A DNA stretch of 64,000 bases from Arthrobacter bambusae (GCF_030812595.1 NZ_JAUSSZ010000001.1:248001-312000); one strand, 5' to 3'; counted from the first letter of the stretch, positions 9,643-18,095 are shown. Notes: generated by a model not told the origin, from the letters alone. A program made the numbers and translations.

Positions 9643-11442
9643 CTACTCCTTTCCGTGCGGCAGGAATTCCTGGGCCTTGACCTTGACGCCTTCCTTCACG
9701 AAGCCCCAAGCACGGTCATCGCCCTTCAGCACCGACTTCGCGCTATTGAGTGCTTGCTCGAACGTCGCGTGGGGCGGGATCGGCGGAACATCGGGATCGG
9801 TGCGCACGTCGAGGACCGTCGGCCTGCCGGCTGCGATGGCCTTCTCCCACGCGGCACCGAGATCGGCCGGGTCCGTCACACTGATGCCCTGCAGGCCCAA
9901 GCTGGATGCGAAAGCGGCGTAATCGACGTCGGGCAGTGTTTGCGACTCCCGGAAGGCCGGTACGCCGCCCATCGCGCGCATTTCCCAGGTGACCTGGTTG
10001 AGGTCGTCGTTGTGCAGTATCGCGACGACGAGCCTCGGGTCAGCCCATTCGTGCCAGTAGCGCTGGATGGTGATGAGCTCGGCCATGCCGTTCATTTGCA
10101 TCGCACCGTCGCCGGCGAAAGCGATCACGGGCCGTCCCGGGTGGGCGAACTTCGCGCCGATCGCATAGGGCACGGCCGGTCCCATGGTCGCGAGGTTCCC
10201 GGATAGCGAGCCCCGGACGTCGCCGTGGAACTTCAATTGACGGGCGTACCAGTTGGCAGCCGACCCGGAATCCGCCGTCAGGATCGCGTCCTGGGGCAGC
10301 CTATCCGAGAGCTCGGAGAACAACCGCATCGGGTTGATCGGCTTCGCCTCGACCATCGCTTCGGCGCGCATGTTCTCCCACCAGCGCGCCACCTTGGTTT
10401 CGATGTCGTCGCGCCAAGTGCGGTCCTCTTTGCGCTTCAGGTGCGGAATCAGGGCACGCAGCGCGGTCGCGGAATCGGCGACGATGTTGAATTCGTACGG
10501 GTACCGCAGGCCGATCATGCCGGGATCGACGTCGATTTGCACGCCGCGCGCTTGCCCCGGTTCGGGCATGAACTGCGTGTACGGGAAGCTGGAGCCGACG
10601 GTCAGGAGGGTGTCGCAATCGCGCATCATTTCGTAGCTGGGCCGCGTGCCGAGCAGGCCGATTGAGCCGGTGACATACGGCAGGTCGTCCGGCAGCGAGT
10701 CCTTGCCGAGCAGCGCCTTCGCGACGCCCGCGCCCAGCAGTTCGGCGACCTCCCGGACCTCCGGAGCCGCTTCGCGCGCGCCGTGGCCGATCAGGATCGC
10801 CACTTTGCTGCCCGCGTTGAGCAATTCAGCGGCGCCGCGGATCGCGTCGTCGTCGGGCTGGATATCCGGCCACCGGATGCCAAGGCTCGAGGGCACCATC
10901 TTAAAGGCGTGCGACGGCGGGGTGTACTCGAGTTCCTGCACGTCGGCCGGGATGATGATGGCCGTCGGAGCCCGCTTGGCGAACGAGATCCGGATCGCGC
11001 GGTCCAGGACATTGGGCAGCTGCTCGGGAACGGTGACCATCTGGACGTACTCGGAAGCCACGTCCTTGAACAGGCTCAGGAGGTCGACTTCCTGCTGGTA
11101 CGCGCCGCCCATCGCGCTGCGGGCCGTCTGCCCGACGATCGCCACCACCGGGACATGGTCCAGCTTCGCGTCGTACAAACCGTTGAGGAGGTGGATGGCG
11201 CCCGGGCCCGAAGTGGCCATGCAGACCCCGGCCTTGCCGGAGAACTTCGCGTAGCCGACGGCTTCGAAGGCACACATTTCCTCGTGCCGCGCCTGGATGA
11301 ATTTCGGCTCATTTCCGGCCTTTCCGAAGGCTGCGAGGATCCCGTTGATGCCGTCCCCGGGGAAAGCGAACACCTTGTCCACGTCCCATTCGCGCAGACG
11401 GGCCAACAAGTAATCAGCAACTGTCTGTGATGCCATGATCAA
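9643..11442 (-). CDS. Thiamine pyrophosphate-dependent enzyme, pyruvate oxidase/PoxB-like
   Basis: A 599-residue TPP enzyme with the three standard domains. The N-terminal domain has the activating Glu in ARHEEMCAFEA. The central domain carries LIGHGARE and VDVDPGMIGLRYP. The C-terminal TPP motif is FAGDGAMQMNG continuing to HNDDLNQ. Similarity is greatest to pyruvate oxidases and quinone-linked pyruvate dehydrogenases, and the enzyme should act on a 2-oxo acid. No C-terminal membrane-anchoring helix typical of PoxB is obvious, and the exact reaction is unknown. Its start overlaps the GMC stop by 4 nt. Confidence 0.92.
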   Translation of the reverse strand: MIMASQTVADYLLARLREWDVDKVFAFPGDGINGILAAFGKAGNEPKFIQARHEEMCAFEAVGYAKFSGKAGVCMATSGPGAIHLLNGLYDAKLDHVPVVAIVGQTARSAMGGAYQQEVDLLSLFKDVASEYVQMVTVPEQLPNVLDRAIRISFAKRAPTAIIIPADVQELEYTPPSHAFKMVPSSLGIRWPDIQPDDDAIRGAAELLNAGSKVAILIGHGAREAAPEVREVAELLGAGVAKALLGKDSLPDDLPYVTGSIGLLGTRPSYEMMRDCDTLLTVGSSFPYTQFMPEPGQARGVQIDVDPGMIGLRYPYEFNIVADSATALRALIPHLKRKEDRTWRDDIETKVARWWENMRAEAMVEAKPINPMRLFSELSDRLPQDAILTADSGSAANWYARQLKFHGDVRGSLSGNLATMGPAVPYAIGAKFAHPGRPVIAFAGDGAMQMNGMAELITIQRYWHEWADPRLVVAILHNDDLNQVTWEMRAMGGVPAFRESQTLPDVDYAAFASSLGLQGISVTDPADLGAAWEKAIAAGRPTVLDVRTDPDVPPIPPHATFEQALNSAKSVLKGDDRAWGFVKEGVKVKAQEFLPHGKE

Positions 11443-13079
11443 TCATTCCTTCCAGTCCTTGGTGTTTCCGCGAGTTTTTGGGCGGCGCGGGCCGCGACCG
11501 CCATGATCGTCAGCGCCGGGTTCGCGCTGCCTTGGGTAGGCAGGACGCTGCCGTCGGTGATTAACAGGTTCGGCACGGCGAAGCTTCGGCAGTCCTGGTC
11601 AACGACGCCGTGCTCTTCGTCTGCAGCCATCCGGGCGCCGCCCACGAGGTGCGCGTACCGCTTGATGGTGATGACCTCGTCCGCACCGGCAGCCTTCAGG
11701 ATCCTCTCCATGACCGACTGGGCTGCTTCCATCAACGAGCGATCGTTGTCGCATTGGCTGTAGCTGAACCGCGCAACCGGCAGGTCGTACCGGTCCTTTT
11801 CCTCGGCCAACGTGACGCGGTTCCCTTCGAGCGGCAGGAATTCGCACAGCGCGCCGAGGCAGGCCCAGTGCACGTAGTCGCTCATGTACCGGCGGAGGTC
11901 CGCCCCCCAATGCCCTTGCGCGGCGACGTGCTCAGCCCAGGTGATGGGCAACGGCGAGACGGTCTGGATCGAGAATCCGCGCTTATACGGTTTGGATGGA
12001 TCCGTTTCGTAGAAGTCCTCGGTGCTGACTTCCGGCGGCGGGGCCTTCCACATGCGGACTTCGTCGTCGAAACGCCCGGCAGTTTGCGGGGCGCCTTGGA
12101 CCATGAGGTAGCGGCCCACTTGGTCGAAGTCGTTGCACATGCCCTCCGGGAAGCGGTCCGACGTGGAATTCAGCAACAGCCGCGGGGTTTCGATCGAGTA
12201 ACCGGCGATCGCGACGTTCCGCGCACGCTGGTACCGTTCGCGCCCGCCCTGGACGTAATGCACGCCCGTGGCTTTGCCCGTCCGTTCGTCGAAGCCGATG
12301 CGCGTCACCATCGAATCGGCGCGGATTTCGGCGCCGTGGGCGAGCGCATCCGGAATATGCGTGATCAGGGGAGAGGCCTTCGCGTTCACCTTGCAGCCCT
12401 GAAGGCAGAACCCCCGATAGATGCAATGCGGCCTGTTCCCGAAGCGGCCGTTGGCGATCGCCACCGGACCGACTTTGGCCGTGACGCCGCAGGCACGGGC
12501 GCCCCGGAGGAAGAGCTCGCCGTTGCCCGAAACCGGGTGCGGCCGGTGCGGATACTTGTGCGGATCGCCCCACGGCCAAGCTTCGCCGGCCACGGGGAGT
12601 TCCGCTTCGATGTCTTCGTAGAAGGGCTTCAGATCCGCGTAGTCCAGCGGCCAGTCCGCGCCCACGCCGTCCGCCGTGAACGTGTGGAAGTCACTCGGAT
12701 GGAAGCGTGGCGTGTATCCCGCGTAGTGAACCATGGAGCCGCCGACGCCGCGGCCCGAGTTGTTCGAACCAAGCGGCACAGGGTCCTCGCCGGCAATCAC
12801 CCGCGGCTCGGTCCAATACAGGTGATGCGAACCGGCCTCGTCGCTCACCCAATCCTGCTCCGGATCCCAGAACGGACCCGCCTCCAGTCCGACCACTCGC
12901 CACCCCGCGCGGGCCAGCCGCTGCAGCACAGTCGAACCGCCCGCACCGCAGCCGACGACGACGATGTCCACCTCGTCCTGGTCCTCGAACCTACGCATGT
13001 GCTTGCGGAGGTCGTTGTTGCTGCCGGGGCCGGGCGGCAGGAGCCAGGCGGACTCGTTGCGCTGCCGGACGCGGTTCAC
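11439..13079 (-). CDS. GMC-family FAD oxidoreductase (gluconate 2-dehydrogenase flavin-subunit-like)
   Basis: A 546-residue flavoprotein. The ADP-binding fold VVVGCGAGGSTVLQRLARAG is followed by the GMC signature around GRGVGGSMVHYAGYTP. A Cys-rich HCIYRGFCLQGC element sits mid-protein. The C terminus reads DGSVLPTQGSANPALT, holding the conserved Asn. GTG 13079 is preferred over upstream starts because it overlaps the preceding stop (GTGA, 13076-13079), matching the rest of the operon. Such enzymes oxidise aldoses or aldonates and hand electrons to a quinone or cytochrome. The neighbouring subunit-3-like protein supports a gluconate-dehydrogenase-type complex (inference). Confidence 0.9.
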   Translation of the reverse strand: MNRVRQRNESAWLLPPGPGSNNDLRKHMRRFEDQDEVDIVVVGCGAGGSTVLQRLARAGWRVVGLEAGPFWDPEQDWVSDEAGSHHLYWTEPRVIAGEDPVPLGSNNSGRGVGGSMVHYAGYTPRFHPSDFHTFTADGVGADWPLDYADLKPFYEDIEAELPVAGEAWPWGDPHKYPHRPHPVSGNGELFLRGARACGVTAKVGPVAIANGRFGNRPHCIYRGFCLQGCKVNAKASPLITHIPDALAHGAEIRADSMVTRIGFDERTGKATGVHYVQGGRERYQRARNVAIAGYSIETPRLLLNSTSDRFPEGMCNDFDQVGRYLMVQGAPQTAGRFDDEVRMWKAPPPEVSTEDFYETDPSKPYKRGFSIQTVSPLPITWAEHVAAQGHWGADLRRYMSDYVHWACLGALCEFLPLEGNRVTLAEEKDRYDLPVARFSYSQCDNDRSLMEAAQSVMERILKAAGADEVITIKRYAHLVGGARMAADEEHGVVDQDCRSFAVPNLLITDGSVLPTQGSANPALTIMAVAARAAQKLAETPRTGRND

Positions 13080-13738
13080 GGCCGGTCCTGGTCTTGTGCC
13101 GGCCGGTCCGCTTTGACCGGGTCCTCCTGCGGGATCGCGTCTGCCACTTCGAAAGGCTCCCGCCGGTTCAGTCCAAGGTTCTTGTACCCGCGCGGATAAG
13201 CCGGTCCCGCGAAGCCGATCTCGTCCCACGCCCAGGGATGCGAGTAGAAGGCCGTGCACGCGTAGCGGGTCCAAAGCCCCCACACCCGGCTGGCCCGCAT
13301 GCCTTGCCACGGCTGGTCGCCCAGGTCCTGGACGGCTTGAAGGACCACCGCTTGTTGGTGTTCGGGGCAATCGGCAAAGGGCTGGAAGAACTGCTCCTCT
13401 GCTGCGTGATCAAGGGCAGAGAGCGTTTTCCGCCAGGCCTCGCCGTCTTCCGGAAGATCGTCGTAGCGCCAGCCGTCCGTCTGGTTGTCGGCCAGGCGTG
13501 CGTCAACCATGTTCACCACCGGCACGCGGGGCTCCCCATGCTGATCAAGCAACTGGTCGAGGAGCGCCCTGGCCGTTGCCTCCTCCGTCGGAGTGAAGAA
13601 GCGAATGTCCGCCGGCAGCGCGATCCGGCCGAGGACGACTCCAGCCGTGGCCTGATCCCAATGGCCTGATTGCGCAAGGCTACTGAACCCCGGAAACCGT
13701 GCGCCGCCGTCGTCCTTGTCCAAAGGGAGCATGCTCAT
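13076..13738 (-). CDS. Gluconate 2-dehydrogenase subunit 3 family protein
   Basis: A 220-residue protein. The segment FFTPTEEATARALLDQLLDQ and the later WRKTLSALDHAAEEQFFQ match the small-subunit (gamma) family that accompanies GMC flavin subunits. Unlike many members it has no Tat or Sec signal, so the complex is probably cytoplasmic. ATG 13738 overlaps the stop of the upstream membrane-protein gene by 4 nt, which fixes the start although the frame is open further upstream. The C-terminal 15 residues are charged and probably disordered. Confidence 0.82.
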   Translation of the reverse strand: MSMLPLDKDDGGARFPGFSSLAQSGHWDQATAGVVLGRIALPADIRFFTPTEEATARALLDQLLDQHGEPRVPVVNMVDARLADNQTDGWRYDDLPEDGEAWRKTLSALDHAAEEQFFQPFADCPEHQQAVVLQAVQDLGDQPWQGMRASRVWGLWTRYACTAFYSHPWAWDEIGFAGPAYPRGYKNLGLNRREPFEVADAIPQEDPVKADRPAQDQDRP

Positions 13739-14190
13739 CGTTCCCGCCTCAGCACGGAAGCCAGCAGCCCCATGCCCCCGACGAAAGTCACCAGCAGCGG
13801 GGCGAGCAGCGGCGGTCCCATCTCGATGTTGTAGCGCAGGTTGGAGAAGCCGCCGGGCTTCTGGGCGATGCCGCGGGCGTGGAGGTACGTTCCCTGCAGG
13901 CCGTTGGCGACGATCGCCGCGCTCGCGATCGGTAGGGCCGTTTTGGCCATCCGGCGGCTGAAGATGCCCGCGATTCCGGCCGCCGCCCCGACCGGACCGA
14001 GCGCCACGGGAACCCACATCCATTTGTTCCCGAAGCTGGCTTTGTCGTGCTCGAAATAGATTTCGGCCGCCGTGACTAGCGCTCCGGCAGCGGTGAGCCC
14101 GGAGAGCGACCGTTCGAACCGGCCCGTCTTCACGTTGCGCACCATACGGTCGACGAGGTGGATCACTTCGCCCTCTGGCGGGTTTTTCAC
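13735..14190 (-). CDS. Small multi-helix membrane protein, operon head
   Basis: A 151-residue protein starting at GTG 14190, which is preceded by GAGGAGG. It has about four hydrophobic stretches (LTAAGALVTAAEIYFEH, WVPVALGPVGAAAGIAGIF, the TALPIASAAIVANGLQG region, and LLAPLLVTFVGGMGLLASVL). I do not recognise a named family. As first gene of an operon encoding a GMC flavoprotein, subunit-3 protein and oxidase subunit I, it could anchor the dehydrogenase or serve as its electron-transfer membrane partner, but no haem or Fe-S ligands are evident. Confidence 0.8.
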   Translation of the reverse strand: MKNPPEGEVIHLVDRMVRNVKTGRFERSLSGLTAAGALVTAAEIYFEHDKASFGNKWMWVPVALGPVGAAAGIAGIFSRRMAKTALPIASAAIVANGLQGTYLHARGIAQKPGGFSNLRYNIEMGPPLLAPLLVTFVGGMGLLASVLRRER

Positions 14191-14229
14191 GGCTCGTTCC
14201 TCCTCAAAATATGTGCGGTCGGCCAAATA

Positions 14230-14243
14230 TTGCGGGTTCGCAA
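14230..14243. promoter_or_regulatory. Candidate MarR operator
   Basis: TTGCGggttCGCAA is a perfect 5-bp-arm palindrome with a 4-bp centre. It is flanked by AT-rich bases and lies in the 75-bp region between the divergent operon head (start 14190) and the MarR gene (start 14266). MarR proteins usually autoregulate through palindromes of this size in the divergent promoter. Binding is inference. Confidence 0.45.
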
Positions 14244-14265
14244 ATAGCGGGGTGATACTTGGTGC

Positions 14266-14751
14266 GTGGAGAGAGCTGAACGAGTTGACGCGGATACCCG
14301 GATCGATGCCGTCCTGCGGGCAGCCAATGTCTTGCTCCGCGTCGTGGCACAGTCTGTCGCCGAGGTTGAAGCCACGGTGACCAGCCCCCAGCTGCGCGTG
14401 CTCGTCATGATAGCGACGCGCGGGGCGCAGAATGCCGGTGCCGTCGCAGCCGAATTGGGTGTGCACCCGTCCAACGCCACCCGCACGTGCGACCGTTTGG
14501 TGAGGGCCGGACTGGTCGTGCGGCACGAGGCACCGGGGGACCGGCGATACGTCGCACTTTCCTTGACGCCGAAAGGGAAGTCCTTGGTCAGCACAGTCCT
14601 GGAACACCGGCGGGCAGCCGTCGCCGAAGTCATGGATCGAGTGCCCGAAGAGCTGCGGAACGCCGTCGCCATCGGCATGGGTGCGTTCGCCGCGGCCGAC
14701 GGCGGCGAAGGGACCGAGGACGGGCGGTTCACGGTCGACCTCCGCAGCTGA
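14266..14751 (+). CDS. MarR-family transcriptional regulator
   Basis: A 161-residue winged-helix protein starting at GTG 14266. The DNA-binding core shows SPQLRVLVMIATRG, then AELGVHPSNATRTCDRLVRAG and the wing APGDRRYVALSLTPKGK. It diverges from the GMC/GH15/ctaD operon and probably controls it through the palindrome at 14230-14243. Its 3' end overlaps the convergent small membrane protein gene by 23 bp. Confidence 0.93.
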   Translation: MERAERVDADTRIDAVLRAANVLLRVVAQSVAEVEATVTSPQLRVLVMIATRGAQNAGAVAAELGVHPSNATRTCDRLVRAGLVVRHEAPGDRRYVALSLTPKGKSLVSTVLEHRRAAVAEVMDRVPEELRNAVAIGMGAFAAADGGEGTEDGRFTVDLRS

Positions 14752-15079
14752 GCTCTTCAGCTGCGAACTCGGCGGCGGCGAAGGCAAAGGCGACGGCCGC
14801 GCTCGCTAGTGCGGTAGTCCGGCGTCGGCGGTCCACCGTGGCGAGGACCACCATGCTGCCGGCGTGGAGCAGATCCACGCCACCGCTGGCGCGCCCCGAT
14901 ATAGGCGTTCGAAGCATCAAGAATGCTTGTACCAGATCCCGCGCACCGAGAACCCGGACGGCAAGCCTGGCGCGGCGGTCGGGAGCCGCGCCTACCAAAC
15001 GGTGGAGCAGTGCGTCCGGCATCAAAAGTTCGCACGTACCCCATGCGAACCTGGCGATTTCCACCGCTGGGATGCTCAC
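14729..15079 (-). CDS. Small membrane protein coupled to an SDR gene
   Basis: A 116-residue protein starting at GTG 15079, whose start overlaps the stop of the upstream SDR gene by 4 nt (GTGA). It contains FAWGTCELLMPDALLHRLVG, an Arg-rich link, then hydrophobic segments DLLHAGSMVVLATVD and ALASAAVAFAFAAAEFAAEEL. It looks like a three- to four-helix membrane protein of unknown function. Coupling suggests it works with the SDR oxidoreductase. Confidence 0.7.
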   Translation of the reverse strand: MSIPAVEIARFAWGTCELLMPDALLHRLVGAAPDRRARLAVRVLGARDLVQAFLMLRTPISGRASGGVDLLHAGSMVVLATVDRRRRTTALASAAVAFAFAAAEFAAEELSCGGRP

Positions 15080-16092
15080 CGTTGTGCGCCTCGGGAGAGG
15101 ATGACGCCGGTAATCGCCGCCGCGAAGAAGCCTGCCACCGTGGCGCTCACCGCGCCATGATGCTGGGAAGCCCAAAGTTGCATGCTCCGTGTCGAGGATC
15201 GGGAATCGAAGATGCCGTGCGTCCCGAAGTCCCTGTCCGCGTCTGCGGGCTCCCAGAGATTGGCGGGCTGATCAGGCTTTTTCGGATCCGGGGTCTGCTG
15301 GGATTTGAAGCCCGACTTAGCCAAGTACCGGTCGAGCAGGCCCGGCACCAGGGCGTTCGCGATGAGGGTTCCCATGGTGCTGCCGCCCACCCAGTACTCG
15401 CGCCGCTTCGGATGGTCCGCCGCATAGACCACGGCCTTGGCGGCGACTTCGGGCTGGTAGATCGGGGGCACGGGTTGCGCTTGACGGGGGAGCTTGGAGA
15501 GCACCCAAGAAAACTGTGGCGTGTTGACCGCGGGCATTTGGACCATTGTGGTGTGGATGCCGCTGGCGTCGTGCAGGAGCTCGCATCGCAGCGACTCATT
15601 GAAGCCCTGGATTGCGTGTTTGGAGCCGCAGTAGGCGCTTTGCAGCGGGATGCCGCGGTAGGCGAGGGCTGAGCCGACATGGACGATGACACCGCGGTTA
15701 CGAGTGCGCATGTGCTTTAAAGCCGCCATTGTTCCGTACACATAGCCGAGGTAACTGACCTCGGTCACACGCTTGAACTCGTCGGGCCGCATCTCGGAGA
15801 ACGGGGAGAAGACCGAGGTGAAGGCTACGTTGACCCAGATGTCGATCGGTCCGAGTTCACTCTCGATTCGCTCCGCGGCTGCTCCCACAGCCTCTGCGTC
15901 CGCGACATCGACGCCCAGCGTCCAAGCCTTTCCGCCTGCAGCTTCGACTTCCCGCGCGGCTCCGGCCAATCCTGCCTCGCCGCGGGCAAGCAGTGCAACC
16001 ACGTCTCCTTGGCGGGCGAAAGCAATGGCTGATGCCCGCCCGATTCCACCGCTGGCTCCAGTGATGACGACGATGCGCCCGGTTCGGTCCAT
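15076..16092 (-). CDS. SDR-family oxidoreductase with C-terminal membrane helix
   Basis: A 338-residue short-chain dehydrogenase. It has TGASGGIG cofactor-binding motif at residues 11-18 and YCGSK (YxxxK) active site near residue 156. The NNAG motif is altered to VNVAF. The extra C-terminal 80 residues include a hydrophobic stretch (SATVAGFFAAAITGVIL) that probably anchors it in the membrane, which is unusual for classical SDRs. The ATG at 16092 follows AAGGAG. It is coupled to the small membrane protein downstream. Substrate unknown. Confidence 0.92.
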   Translation of the reverse strand: MDRTGRIVVITGASGGIGRASAIAFARQGDVVALLARGEAGLAGAAREVEAAGGKAWTLGVDVADAEAVGAAAERIESELGPIDIWVNVAFTSVFSPFSEMRPDEFKRVTEVSYLGYVYGTMAALKHMRTRNRGVIVHVGSALAYRGIPLQSAYCGSKHAIQGFNESLRCELLHDASGIHTTMVQMPAVNTPQFSWVLSKLPRQAQPVPPIYQPEVAAKAVVYAADHPKRREYWVGGSTMGTLIANALVPGLLDRYLAKSGFKSQQTPDPKKPDQPANLWEPADADRDFGTHGIFDSRSSTRSMQLWASQHHGAVSATVAGFFAAAITGVILSRGAQR

Positions 16093-16287
16093 AAGATGAC
16101 TCCTTGGCGTGCAAGCAATTTCGTCCGCACCCCGGCCTGTCAGCCGATCGCCGAACCTGGTCCCAGTAGATCTTCAATCTATCGGGAACCTTTGCGCTTG
16201 CGCAACGGTACGTAGGCTTAGAATTTCCGGACCTGGCTCCAGGAAGCTATATCCGCGGCGCGCGCTGGGTGGACCACGATCGCTACT

Positions 16288-16500
16288 ATGCGGGATCTTT
16301 CACGGTCAGGAGCCCTCCAAGCGGCAGCGCATGAGGCGGGTGTGGCGGTATCTCTCAGGGCCCTCGATGTCACCGACGAGGCCGCTGTTCTCCGCGAAGT
16401 TGCCCATGTTGCGGATCGGCACGGGCGGCTGGACGCTGTGGTGAACAATGCTGGCAGGGCTGCGGTCGGAACTGTTGAGTCGCTGACCCTGGTGACTTTC
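16288..16500 (+). pseudogene. SDR gene remnant, middle part
   Basis: The frame encodes LQAAAHEAGVAVSLRALDV followed by RLDAVVNNAGRAAVGTVESL, which is the second beta-alpha unit and NNAG motif of a classical SDR. The N-terminal TGxxxGIG segment is missing, and after about 16500 the frame leaves the family and stops at 16546. The C-terminal part of an SDR resumes in another frame at about 16545 (next entry), so the two are pieces of one gene that suffered deletions. Confidence 0.65.
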
Positions 16501-16544
16501 GGGCAGCGATGGAGTCTCCAGCGGGTTTACGGCAAACGCCGGCG

Positions 16545-16965
16545 TTGATCCGACCGCCATGATCGCCGGGGCAGGAGTCTATTCCCCGGCCTTGTCCGCA
16601 TACATCAGCCGAACAACGGTGCAGTTCGCCAGCACGAGTGCGCAGTCCCCGGAGGAGGTAGCAGAGTTGGTGCTGTCTACTCTTGAGGGCGCAGGTCCTG
16701 ACTTCCGGATCCAGACATCGGACTGGGCCCGGAATTTCGTTGCGACCAAGATCCGTGACCTCACTGGGGACAGTGTCACGGCCGTCATGGTCCGAGGGGG
16801 AACGAGCACCAGGGAGAGTAACCTTCGGCTGCTGGCGGCGCACCGCGCAGCGGTGGAGGCCAACCTGGCCGAGCAGCAGGAGTACCTTCGGGCGATATCC
16901 GCAAAAATCGACTTCTACCTAAACCAAAGACAGCTTGAAACCGTCGAACCAGAACTTAACGATGA
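16545..16965 (+). pseudogene. Composite remnant: SDR C terminus fused to MerR C terminus
   Basis: One open frame holds two unrelated tails. The first part (to about 16790) contains YSPALSAYISRTTVQFA and FRIQTSDWARNFVATKI, the typical C terminus of SDRs. From about 16815 it becomes LRLLAAHRAAVEANLAEQQ and EYLRAISAKIDFYLNQ, the coiled effector-side helix of a MerR-family regulator. MerR and SDR genes are often neighbours, so a deletion probably joined them. The frame then runs on into antisense DNA of the aromatase/cyclase gene to 17131. A functional product is unlikely. Confidence 0.6.
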
Positions 16966-17026
16966 CGCAGGTGCGGGCCGTCTTCGACTGATCGGAGGCT
17001 TGCCCTGGGTGCCGGAGGGCACGGAA

Positions 17027-17605
17027 TTACGTGGCTGTGGCTGTGTCCGGATCACTGTCTGGCTGGGCGACGATTTCGATGGCGGCGGGATTCATGCGGG
17101 GCTCGTCGGCCCCGGCATGTTCTTTCATTAGCGACGCGAGGCGTTCGCAGCTCCGCCGAAGCGCTTCAAGCTCCCGCTGGGCGTATTCATCGATTGTCTC
17201 GAGAATCCAGGCCTGGACCTCTGCGGAGCTGTCTTCGACTTGGTACTCGTGGTTCAGGGTTACCACGGAGGATGCCGGGCCGGTGCTTGGACGTTGGGTG
17301 GCGTCGTCAACCTGCCAACTTCCTGCGGTCCTCAGGGTTGGCGCATCCGGGCTGGAGTGCTTGAAGTGGATTCGGCGTCTTTCAGGGTCTATGACGCGCT
17401 GGAAGTTGGTGGAGGTGATGCCGCCGTGGGCAGCGACGGAGATCCGGGTTTCGTGTGCCAGGTCGTCACCGCTGATTTGCTCGGCGTAGACCGTGAGTCC
17501 TTCGAGGTCCGGCCAATGTGAGCTGGAGCGAAGCAGGGTGAAGACGAGCCCCGCGGGCGCGTCTATTACCAACTGGTGAGTCGTGTCGCGCGTGGCATTA
17601 GACAA
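17027..17605 (-). CDS. Aromatase/cyclase (polyketide cyclase, SRPBCC fold)
   Basis: A 192-residue protein with one helix-grip domain. HQLVIDAPAGLVFTLLRSS at residues 10-28 and FQRVIDPERRRIHFKHSS near residue 68 match the aromatase/cyclase domains of type II polyketide systems (TcmN/WhiE family). The C-terminal third is a predicted helix (WILETIDEYAQRELEALRRS) plus a disordered tail. Such enzymes fold and aromatise poly-beta-ketone chains on an acyl carrier protein, yet no ketosynthase or ACP gene lies in this window. A divergent region of 268 bp separates it from the 53-residue protein and flavin reductase genes. Confidence 0.82.
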   Translation of the reverse strand: MSNATRDTTHQLVIDAPAGLVFTLLRSSSHWPDLEGLTVYAEQISGDDLAHETRISVAAHGGITSTNFQRVIDPERRRIHFKHSSPDAPTLRTAGSWQVDDATQRPSTGPASSVVTLNHEYQVEDSSAEVQAWILETIDEYAQRELEALRRSCERLASLMKEHAGADEPRMNPAAIEIVAQPDSDPDTATAT

Positions 17606-17781
17606 GGCCCTCTCCTCCTCCTGCTGTGGGTGTTATTGCAGGCTAAGCGATGGAAATCGACATGCGGAGGGAAAGTGTCGCGGTGCGTCACTGTGGGCAA
17701 CGCGAGGTAACACTCCATCCGGTGACGGCCGTGTGACGCGACTGCCGATGACGTTTCGTGTACGCGTGTATCTCCGGATTT

Positions 17782-17797
17782 CCGGTGATTTCACCGG
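17782..17797. promoter_or_regulatory. Palindrome in the aromatase/cyclase divergent region
   Basis: CCGGTGA-TT-TCACCGG has perfect 7-bp arms and lies between the aromatase/cyclase start (17605) and the 53-residue protein start (17874). A half-site-like TCCGGTGA occurs again at about 17718. The symmetry and position suggest an operator for both directions; no regulator gene is adjacent. The rest of the 17606-17873 gap shows nothing else I can support. Confidence 0.35.
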
Positions 17798-17873
17798 GCT
17801 TTGACCCGTCCGGAACAAGTCCGGATAGTTGCTCACACCAGCACAGAATCCGAGTCATTTTCGAGGGGTAGCC

Positions 17874-18035
17874 ATGTCCAATCGTCCGTTCAATCCCGGC
17901 CCGGCGGCGGCACTAGCAGCCATAGTTCTGCTGGGTCTGGAAGCCGACCCGGACACCATCGGTGCACTGGCCTTCACCAAGCGCCTCCGGCCACGACCGG
18001 ATGATGGCCCCCGTCCCCGATCTTCCTACCGCTGA
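17874..18035 (+). CDS. 53-residue hypothetical protein upstream of flavin reductase
   Basis: ATG 17874 is preceded by GAGGGG at about 9 nt, giving a 53-residue product. It starts with a hydrophobic block (FNPGPAAALAAIVLLGLEAD) followed by a short acidic-to-basic tail (KRLRPRPDDGPRPRSSYR). It could be a one-helix membrane peptide or a small partner protein; I recognise no family. It lies 60 bp upstream of the flavin reductase gene on the same strand and diverges from the aromatase/cyclase, so the three may form one small functional unit. Confidence 0.5.
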   Translation: MSNRPFNPGPAAALAAIVLLGLEADPDTIGALAFTKRLRPRPDDGPRPRSSYR

Positions 18036-18095
18036 GCCCGGGCACAACAGCCCGCGGCAAATGATCCTCTCGACCCATAACGCAAAGGACACCCC

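Noticed and set aside
13080..13370. Upstream extension of the GMC oxidoreductase by about 97 residues
   Set aside because: The extra residues are Pro/Arg/Gly-rich and lie inside the preceding gene in another frame. The GTG at 13079 overlaps the upstream stop, as elsewhere in the operon.
14752..15672. Plus-strand frames opposite the SDR and membrane protein genes
   Set aside because: They are antisense to well-supported genes and have no ribosome sites or recognisable domains.
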